Below are positions 51,931-61,000 of a stretch of 64,000 bases of DNA, piece after piece. The notes beneath the pieces are model-generated. The model was not told the DNA's origin. It made no database searches and saw nothing but the letters and a program-made list of their open reading frames with translations. The stretch's first letter is position 1; every line of letters begins with the position of its first letter. The stretch comes from Augochlora pura. Its lineage: Eukaryota > Arthropoda > Insecta > Hymenoptera > Halictidae. The stretch is taken from the NCBI RefSeq assembly GCF_028453695.1, contig NC_135779.1, positions 12,288,831-12,352,830 on the forward strand, read 5' to 3'. A program made the position numbers and the translations under genes.

Positions 51931-52845
51931 TCTAGTGATGAAGAGTCTTATTTCACGTGTACATAAATGGGGTTGATACGGCCGCGGTCGAAATAGTGTC
52001 GCAGCGATGGCGGGATAACTCTTTGTTTGAAGGGTAAGAGTGAGAACGCAGGGCAACAGAACTCGTGATACGGGCAGCTGTTCGAATTACATTGGGCTCG
52101 CCCCTGGCGCGTGGACGGTTTATTGACATACACTCCAGGCGACCCGCGTATTATTACCAGTGTCGTCGCATTCGCCAAGAAATGTACGACCCGCCTTTTT
52201 CAAGAAAGAGCACGACCGTCGGGAACGGGACGAGCCTCGGTCCACGGGCCAGGAGAGGGAGAAAATCAACAATACTTCATCCTTTTTCCTTCATTTTCCG
52301 TTTTTCACGCGAACCCTTTCACTAAATGTGAAGACAAACGTCTTTGTCTCTCAATTCAAAAATTCCAATCCTTCGAAATGATCCCGGCATGTTGAACACT
52401 GATTCACCAAGCAGTTCACAATTGACACACTGAGCTTGACGTATATCGAAGGGTATACTACACCCCCGGAGAAATGAAATGCATTGCATACGCTGTTCGC
52501 ATAATTCACGATCGGTGACACATTTGAAGAATTCCCAGAGAATATTACTTGAACGAGTCGAGTCATACGCATATGCTTTTGACATTTCGCGTCCGGTAGC
52601 GTCCGTCAATGATCGGTCTGCTAACGTTTCGATCATCACGGTACCAGCAATAGTGGCGTTCGATGGAGTACATTCTCGCGGGATTCTGAGGGCATGCTCG
52701 ATCTTCGGGACCCCGTAAAAACTTGATTGACAAGGGAAGGAAATAGAAACGATGACGGGTCGCGGGATCCGCCGTTGTCACGGAACATCGTACATTCTCT
52801 TTCATCGTAGGTCATAGTACATAAGAGAGTATCACTCTCACTCAC
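51931..52845. other. CpG-rich block left of the divergent promoter
   Basis: Many overlapping frames of 66-105 codons on both strands show no recognised product. If the minus-strand exon at 52,846 is real, this is the start of its first intron, where regulatory sequence would be expected. Confidence 0.45.
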
Positions 52846-52879
52846 CTGCGTGCTTCTCCGACTTCGGCGTCGAGGCCAT
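52846..52879 (-). CDS. Putative first coding exon of a minus-strand gene (11 codons plus 1 nt)
   Basis: Read on the minus strand, CTAGCCATGG is a strong initiation context. It is followed by MASTPKSEKHA and one base of a twelfth codon, then a textbook donor CGCAG|GTGAGT. The exon sits in the CpG-rich divergent promoter beside LRRC57, where a head-to-head partner gene would be expected. I do not recognise the protein from 11 residues and found no convincing second exon to the left, so the first intron may be very long (possibly more than 50 kb) or the later exons may be outside the window. It could instead be a chance match, since CpG-rich DNA often stays open. Confidence 0.42.
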
Positions 52880-53640
52880 GGCTAGCCGGTAATATGTCTT
52901 CTCGGGCCGCGACACTACCTCACCATTTCCGCGAACGACCGCATCGTAAACTACACACTAGTGGCTGCCGCGGCGTTTTCAGTCTGATGTAAACCCGACG
53001 TGCACCGCTACATCTTCGTTTGTCAGCCATGTTTCGGGGCGCGAGCGCGCGAACCGCCATCGCGCGGCCGAGATTTGAACACAACCGTTTGGCCAATATG
53101 GCCGGTTGACTGTCAATCGGGTGACATTTCACTCAATTCACCTCCACGTAGAGATGTCTTCGAAAGGTTAATATTCACGAACGGAACATGTTCCACGGCC
53201 ACGTACGTAACAGCGTGAACTTCGATACCGTTTAGTCAACTATAACATAACCATTAACACCACAAGTGTCGTCGTAGTGAAAATTAATCAGAGGAGTGGC
53301 GGCGCAACGACTGACTTGAGTACGTCAGTACAGTGGCAAGAAAAAGTTGACGACCACCTGGGTACAGTCTGTAGCAAGAAATATTTGTATGGTTCTGAAT
53401 GGTAACCATGCAAGAGTATGTGAGTACATAGTGCGAACAATCATCCACTATACCAAAGACTGTTGCGATTTATTATGAATGAAAAGTTTATTTTTTGAAA
53501 ATAAAGTGTTCGTTGTAAAATAAGGTTCTTATTTATGCGTCTCTCCAGAATCAATAAAGTGAATTCTTGAGATTAATATCAGGAAATCAAAGATTCTTGA
53601 GAACGTCGAATTCATTTGGTTCATACAAAATAAGTTTGAT
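52880..53640. promoter_or_regulatory. CpG-rich divergent promoter of LRRC57 and a putative minus-strand gene
   Basis: The interval between the putative minus-strand first exon and the LRRC57 start is CpG-rich to about 53,350, then AT-rich. It contains a near-palindromic GGCCAATATGGCC at about 53,091 and several GCCAT cores (about 53,025 and 53,055), the core recognised by YY1/Pho. On the minus strand a frame starting ATGGCTGAC at about 53,031 runs 34 codons and stops before the candidate main start, so it would act as an upstream ORF. Start sites are not determined. Confidence 0.5.
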
Positions 53641-53651
53641 GCCGGCATAAG

Positions 53652-54368
53652 ATGGGAAACTCTGGTTTGAAACAGCATTATCAAACCGCGAAGAAGACCG
53701 GCGCGTTAAATGTTTCCAACAGAAAACTCGACGAATTCCCGCAAAATCTACACGCTTTGGCGCCGCTGTTACGTACGCTGGATCTATCGGAGAATAAATT
53801 CATTCGAATACCCGACGATATCGGACACTTCACGTTGCTGAAACATTTAAATATTAGTCATAATAAGCTGTCTGTGCTGCCCGATGCTCTTGGAGCGCTG
53901 ACCAAACTAGAATGTTTAAATGCATCGTCGAACCAAATCAAATCTTTACCTTGGTCTTTGCAAAAATTAACGCGTTTAAAGCAGGTCGACTTCTCTAACA
54001 ATCAGATTACAGAATTCCCCCCAATGTTTTGTGATTTAAAGTACTTGGATGTGCTGGACCTGTCACAGAATCAAATTACGACTATTCCGGACGCTGCCGC
54101 AGCACTACATGTGGTTGAACTTAACCTCAATCAGAACCAGATATCGACAATTTCTGAGAAGTTGGCGGAATGTCAACGTTTAAAAACATTGAGACTAGAA
54201 GAAAATTGTTTGCAATTGAACGCTGTACCTAGAAAAATTTTAAAAGATTCAAAAGTTTCGTTGTTAGCTCTCGAAGGAAACTTATTTGAGATAAAAAAGC
54301 TAGCTGATCTTGATTGTTATGACAACTATATGGAAAGATATACGGCAGTAAAGAAAAAAATGTTTTAA
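53652..54368 (+). CDS. LRRC57: Leucine-rich repeat-containing protein 57 homologue
   Basis: This is an uninterrupted 238-aa frame, close to the 239 aa of vertebrate LRRC57. It starts with MGNS, so G2 is a candidate for N-myristoylation, as in the family; this would tether it to membranes. About seven to eight LRRs with the LxxLxLxxNxI pattern run from residue 38 to 190, for example LRTLDLSENKF (40-50), LDVLDLSQNQI (132-142) and VVELNLNQNQI (154-164). The conserved C-terminal cap follows: LLALEGNLFEIKKL (204-217) and the Lys-rich end YTAVKKKMF. An in-frame TGA at 53,637 supports this start. The biochemical role of LRRC57 is poorly known; no catalytic motif is visible. It lies about 770 bp from a putative divergent minus-strand exon and 3.6 kb upstream of Pcl in the same orientation. 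Identity is very secure; function is not. Confidence 0.95.
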   Translation: MGNSGLKQHYQTAKKTGALNVSNRKLDEFPQNLHALAPLLRTLDLSENKFIRIPDDIGHFTLLKHLNISHNKLSVLPDALGALTKLECLNASSNQIKSLPWSLQKLTRLKQVDFSNNQITEFPPMFCDLKYLDVLDLSQNQITTIPDAAAALHVVELNLNQNQISTISEKLAECQRLKTLRLEENCLQLNAVPRKILKDSKVSLLALEGNLFEIKKLADLDCYDNYMERYTAVKKKMF

Positions 54369-55070
54369 AGGAAAATTATTAGTATGAGAAGATAATCTTT
54401 TCACGTACTGATCGATGGGCGTATAGAATGTAAATTATACAACATGTTTGATAATAGTTATTATACGGTTGTTTTGTAAATTTTCGAAGCTGTCACATCG
54501 TATTTGCGCAATCATTGTATTGGATAATAGCCATTATATACAGAATTGTATAAAGTATTTGTATTAGTTGTGTTATTAAGTCAAGATATTATTGTTTCAT
54601 AACATCTTAGTACATAACATCGAATATAAGTTTCATATTCGTTCAAAACGTTTATTGATACTTATTCGTTCAAGTTATTGTTGAAATCGTATAAATATTT
54701 CGTATAATGTAACATCCTCTGCTAAGTATTGTATATTTTATAACAAACAACTTGTAACACAATATACTCGGATTCTGTATTTCACCAATGTTTTTATATA
54801 CAATTACAACTACAACAAAATGTACAAATCTCTTGTATTATTAAATACATTTATAAAGATTTTTCTATTTTAATTATACAATATTAAATTGAATATACGA
54901 AAGATTAAAAAAGTCACATTCGTAATAAATTTATATGGTACAAAATAAATCTTATATGACCAAAAACTAAGCTTAGAATGTTTAATCTTGTAAATATTTG
55001 TTGTAACCGTTTCACGTTGCTGTAGCCATACTTCCCTAAATCATATTTTGTGAAAATAAATACTTTATTT
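54369..55070 (+). other. LRRC57 3' UTR (predicted)
   Basis: This AT-rich trailer follows the LRRC57 stop. Canonical AATAAA signals occur at 54,924, 54,944 and 55,055, so the transcript probably ends between about 54,945 and 55,080. Confidence 0.55.
54924..55060 (+). terminator. Cluster of candidate LRRC57 polyadenylation signals
   Basis: Three AATAAA hexamers at 54,924-54,929, 54,944-54,949 and 55,055-55,060 follow the LRRC57 stop and are its likely cleavage and polyadenylation region. Confidence 0.5.
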
Positions 55071-56370
55071 ATTTAGTTCATTTTCCTTTCCTTTTTCTGT
55101 GATATTTTCCTTTAAAAATGTAAGTATGTATGTAATATGAAATATTTCTTTTATTTCGTTTGAAAAATAAATGTATTTTGTATTCCAAAATGGCGAGACT
55201 CATCTGTGTTATTCTAATGGAACGTGCCGCTAAAATTAAATGAAAAAAAACTACAAGTAAGTAGCAGTTAGGAAAAAAGTTGCATGTGTTAACTTTCAAG
55301 TTAGCAACCCTTCGCTTGCAGATACGTGAGCTGCTTATGAATTACTTCATTAGGCGTAAAATATTTGTATTCTACTCTTTCACGACTGAACAATTACGGC
55401 TAATTTTAGAGCGCATTCAGTAGCAATCGTCCATTAATATTCGAACAATTAATGTTGAAATATTTTGCAGGATATATGTCCGTAAAATACTCAAAAATAT
55501 TTGTTATACATCAAAATTTATTACAACTACAAAAGTGTATTTTGCTTGCAAATTAATCACAGAAAGTTACGCATAATTATCTGCTTACAAAACTTGACAT
55601 TCTTGGATGTAACATACAAATTTCACGGTCATTGATCATTTTCATTACAAAGAATGATATTTCATTTACTACACTTCAAACATTGTTTTAGACAATTTGA
55701 AGTTTGGCAAAACTTATATGCAGGTCTAGGGTACAGACGACGACGATCTTGTGCATGGAAGACAACTGCTCTAATTTTGTACACACTTGAAATTTTCAAA
55801 AATAAGTCCACCTTAACAAATGGCCATACAATAATTAATTACATTAATTTTAACTAATTATCTTGTTATAGTCGAACCTCTATCTGTCTCATCACGAATT
55901 GTTTATATTATGGCTGCACCACAATAGGTCGTCCAGCTAACGACCATGACTGTACACTAAACTTTAAGTGCCCTCTACATGCTACACTTTTGTACGTATT
56001 CTAAATGGCATTATTGACAGAATAATCACGTGAAATGTGCATGTTTCCTCCTATATTCTTCATATAACTACTACTTTCCACTTGAAAATAAAGTAAACTT
56101 AAAGCTGCAAACTAATACAATTTTATTTCAATTGAAAATATTTCATTTCAACAAAAATTTATAGCTGCGACGCTTGCTCGATGTAATTATTTTTCGTAAA
56201 AGAAGTAAATGATTTTAAACTGTTGTACATATTTTTGTAATGATCTCACAGATTATGATAGATATCGTAGAAGATGTTTTGTGCGAATATGAAGTGGGAG
56301 TTTCTATTTCATTAGACATCCCTATGGGGAGCACTGCCACCGCAGTAGCTTCTTTGACCAACGTAGTCTC
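55071..56370. other. Intergenic DNA between LRRC57 and Pcl
   Basis: Mostly AT-rich. The minus frame at 56,215-56,427 ends in TAA and is followed on that strand by AATAAA at about 56,118; see findings. Confidence 0.5.
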
Positions 56371-57926
56371 TAGCAAGTGTTTCCCCGAACATGGCGGACG
56401 GTGCTCATTCGAATTTTCAAGGGACACAATGAAAGTGCAAAGAGTTCGCCGCGGTGATGTCCGTGACTAAGGGCGTGTGGTAATCCTGAGGGTGGCCGAC
56501 GTGGGTGCCCAGGCGGCGGCGTGATCGTTACGGCTGCATGCGTGCCGGCGTGTCGTCGTCCTGAGTTCCCGGGATAGAATTTTGCCGCGCCGCGATTGTG
56601 TGTTTCGGAACGACCGACCGTGGCGGGGCCCCCATGGTTGTAAATGGCTGACGGGATTCGGAAAATGAGGACCGTACGTCGCGTGTGATTCCACGGCTAA
56701 GACACTGAGGTACGACATAGAACGGTGTTCAGAGATCGAACGGCATTCTGTCCCAAAAACATCACCACCGGGCCCAAGCACCGCCCGGTGCTAGGAGCTG
56801 TCCCGGGGGTTGCTCGTATCCACCGTATCGCCAGTGTCTTCGTCAAGTGATTGGTCTTAGGTCTCGTCTATTCCTCCGAACAACGGGAATGTTCGTTTCA
56901 AGCTTCACGTTCGTTGCCGGTGATGAAAAGTTCTGAAATGTACACTTAGCCAAGCGCGACCTTTTGTCTTGTTTAGGACAGCATTCGTAGGTGCTCTCGT
57001 TCGTTAACGAGAGCGAGAGCGCGCAGACTGGTTTTTAATGAGATGCCGATCATATGGTCGTTATTTCTTTCGCAGGTTTTCGCGATACGTTTTCGAGTCT
57101 TTTAACGTCTTTATCGCCGATCGTAATGGATGTAAACGAATGATTCGCCGGACAACGATCTATTTTGCACATTTCTGTGGATCAAGCATTATGTGTACGT
57201 GCCTGTAAGACTTGCTTTCCCTTCGGATTTCAACGAAATATTTTAAGACAGTATTGTGTTTTAACATTGCTTCTCTATGCGATCGTTAGTTCTGAAAATA
57301 CGAGCAAACCTAATTCACTGGGATATTTTATAGGATAATAGGTTGCATGAAAGACTTCTTGTGAATTTGCATTTTATGGTTCTGAAAACAAACGTTGGTG
57401 TAACCACAACATAATATAACAAATGAAAATGTTTTTAGAAACAACATCTGTTGCTAGAAGTTTAATGTTATGTAGAAATAAGTTATATTAAAATGCATTG
57501 TCATAGTTGTTTATGTGAAAGCACATTTATATTAAACAATTCAGGTATTGAACTATGTTACATAAAGTATTAGTAAACATTGTAATTAGATTGTAGATGT
57601 TTATGCAAATGTAATCAAACCAGAGACAAACTGAAAATTGTTTATTATACTAAGTTAGTTTATTTAGTGTACTTTGTATATCTAGCATTTACCAAGCACC
57701 AAATAAAATATAAATCTTATTAAACTTCATTAAATTCTTCATTATATTAAATTTTAACTATTCAAATGCATAAAATACATAATCTAACAAAAATTAAATC
57801 ATTGTAATAATACCTATTACATTAACCAAACTAAATCATACATGCATTCTATTTGTCTAGTCAATCAAATTCTATTAAAAGTTTTGTACATAATAAGTCA
57901 TTTTTTATTTTTGTATGTAATTTTAG
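56371..57926 (+). promoter_or_regulatory. Pcl: Pcl promoter region, 5' UTR and first intron (boundaries uncertain)
   Basis: A CpG-rich segment at about 56,380-57,060 precedes the first coding exon. It contains ACATGGCGGAC at 56,389-56,399, which resembles YY1/Pho sites found near many start sites. Because the first coding exon begins at an acceptor, a non-coding first exon must lie here. Candidate donors are GTAAGA at 57,205 and GTGCTC near 56,988; neither can be chosen from sequence alone. From about 57,230 to 57,926 the DNA is AT-rich and intron-like. Confidence 0.6.
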
Positions 57927-57940
57927 AAACAGGGTAGAAA

Positions 57941-58072
57941 ATGTCAGAGCCAGAAGAAAGTCTGGCAGCGCCCGATAGCACTACGAGGGAACAAAAGTTG
58001 AGTTTCTCTCATGGGGACGATGTTCTTCTTCAACACAAGGATGGGAAATATTATCTTGGAACAGTTGTTGAG
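57941..58072 (+). CDS. Pcl: Pcl coding exon 1 (first half of Tudor)
   Basis: This exon encodes residues 1-44 and ends in phase 0 at GTTGTTGAG|GTAAAT. An acceptor (TTTTAG, ending at 57926) lies 14 nt before the ATG, so the transcript has at least one upstream non-coding exon. In the Tudor part, Y38 is kept, but H32 sits where vertebrate homologues have a cage tryptophan. Confidence 0.9.
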
Positions 58073-61000
58073 GTAAATTTGTTAATTCATATTATAGATA
58101 GTCCTATTATTCATCAATTTTAGATGAATAGTACTTTTTTTCAGTTTTATTTTAAATTTGAATTTTGTATTATTATTTGATATGTATTCTAATACTGCAT
58201 ACCGAAATGTAGGTGGACTTGGCAAGGGAAAGATGCCTTGTCAAATTTATGGATAATACCTCCTCCTGGTCTTCGGTCAAGGAGCTGACAAAGTTATCAA
58301 TGCCAGACTCCGATGTTATGTGTGTTCTGTGTAAAAAATCTCAGCCTAAGACTGACAATGACATTATTGTTTGCGACAAATGTGGTCGTGGTTATCATCA
58401 GCTTTGTCATCAGGTATTCGATTGTATTTGTTTAAATATGAAGATATGGTTTAAATATGAATATTGTAGTATAAGTACATAATAGTTTGTGAAATAATTG
58501 AAACTAGAACAATTACTTACAGCCTCAGATATCAAAAGAAGAAACTGCAGTCGAGGCACATTGGATGTGTAAAAGATGTGTAGATAGTCAACCACGGACG
58601 AGAGAACTTGTGGAACCAAAAACTTCTATGGTAAAGGCAAGTATTAGAAAAGTATGCAGTGGAAGAGATCAACCTCAGCCGCCACCAGATGATATGACAA
58701 AGTTGCCGTATGATGTAGGTATCGCGAATTATGCATTGTTTTGAATTGTATTTAGAAAAAGAAATTCGAATATTTTTATTATTTCATGACTAGGATGTCA
58801 ATGTAATCTATTTCATTACAGCCTAATATGTTAAGTTGGGATGCACATCATAGAGTAAATGCTGAACAAATTTATTGTTATTGTGGGCTCAATGGAGAAT
58901 GGTACACACAAATGCTACAGTGTGCTCGTTGCAAACAGTGGTTTCATGAAAAGTGTGTTAGTTGTCTAACTTATCCTTTATACAGTGGAGATAGGTGAGT
59001 GTTAAAATGAAATTTGTTAATGGAACGTTTGTAAATAATTTACATCTCTTGATCTTTGTAGGTTTTACGTATTTGTTTGTTCAATGTGCAATTATGGCAA
59101 AGAGTTTGTACGGCGACTAGAATTAAAATGGGTAGATCTGGTGCACCTGATGTTGTACAATTTGACTGTTTACAATGCTAAAAAGTATTATGATTTGGAT
59201 ACTGTTATTGTACCTTATGCAAATGATAATTGGAATACTTTACAGCTTCCACCACGGGTAAGGATCTTCATATGTTTAGATATTTAATATATATTAATGT
59301 AAATGCATATTAATATTTTTCATTTTTAGATCAGAGATGTCAGTGCTCAAATACGGAGAGAATCTATATTAGCAATACTGACAAATAATAGGAACAGGTT
59401 TAAATGTGGCAGAGAAATAAAAAAACGTACCACGATATGGGGACTTAGAGTTAGATTGCCACCACCATGCCCAATTGTTAATCTTCCAACAAGTGGTGTA
59501 ATAGACGACTCTGTGTTACGTAGTTGCTGGGGTGCTAATAAAAGACTGCAATACCTTCCTCCACCTACAGGGTTAGTTAATACGCAACTATAAAATTTAG
59601 ATTTTATTTAAAATTTTCTTCTCTTGTAATTGACTGTTTTATTTCAAACATTCATTTTTTTTATTTTTTTTGTTTACTTTCTCGAGTTAGAACCTATTAT
59701 ATTATATTGTATTTTAATATATCTTATGATATTATATTATATTATACTACATCGTATTATATTACATTCTTCTATCTACATAGATCTTTACGTATATTTT
59801 TCTTCTTTCCTCTACTGCTTCTTTGTTTCCTTCTTTCTCTGTTTGTGTCTTATATTTTATTTATGTTATTAGTTGCTGGCTTCATGTCTTTCCTTCTTGC
59901 TTAACTATTCTGGAACTTCTACTGTTCTAATATGTTGTATCATTGATTATATTTTGATTTTTATATCTTCTCATCTTGTGCTTGCCTTTAAATGTCTACA
60001 TTTCTTTTTGTCAATTTCTCTGCTACTTTGTTTCTTTTGTCCCATATTTGGATGGCTACCTCTACTTGATTCAGTAAATTTCTTCTCAAGTAGTTTCCTC
60101 TATTACATTCTTTTCTTTTTCCTTCTAGTGTCTTTCAGCACTATGTAGTCTAATGTAAATATGTTTAATCCAAGTTTTCATTTCATATACTTGAATTTTA
60201 TCCACCTCGTTATTTCTTTTGTGTCCTCATTTCTTTGAAATTTTCTTAGTCATCTTTATATCCTTTCCATTCCATTTCCATTTCAAAATCTCTATTCTTC
60301 TCGATTTCTTAAATATTAACATTTTTTTATTAATCACATACATCACCAGTTCTTTCTTGTCTAAATATATTTCTAATCTGATAATTAGCCAGATTTTATC
60401 TATTTATGTTATAAGCTAAATATATTGTTACAGACCGATAAGTTTACCAGAGAGTACAAAACAATTGACTTCATTAAAACAAAGCACAGCAGAGAATTTA
60501 GAAATTCCTGTAAATCCATCAGATGTGGTAATGCGTGGGACAATTTATCAAAATTCTGAAGCAGAACAAAGTTCTTGTCCAAGTCCAAGCCCACCAAGTC
60601 AATTCACACAATCTCTAAGAGAAAGGTACAAAATCTTATTACACTAAAATAAGAATATGTATTAAATGTTTGTGTAGTCAATTACATAAGCAATATTTAA
60701 TATTATTAAATCTATAATGCATAGGTACAGTGGAGGTGGATTTGTAAAGAAATCATTTCCATTCCCTAAATTGAGTTTACAAAGAAGAAGACGTTTGATG
60801 GCATTAGGCAGTTCACGAGAAAGAATGTTACGTAAACACAAGAAAAGAGAGAAAGGTGATGGTTCTCTAAGTAAAGCTCAAGGTGTTAGAGAAGCTAGAT
60901 ACAGGAAAGCAAGAAAACTACTAAAAAATGCAATAGCTAAGGTATTTAATTACATTTTTTAATCTAAACGTTTATTAAAGAAATATGATACAACTTCCTG

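Noticed and set aside
58410..58619. Minus-strand ORF across a Pcl intron and exon 3
   Set aside because: It is antisense to a well-supported coding exon.
59630..60419. Several plus-strand ORFs rich in F, L and I resembling membrane proteins
   Set aside because: They lie inside Pcl intron 6 and follow from its pyrimidine-rich composition.
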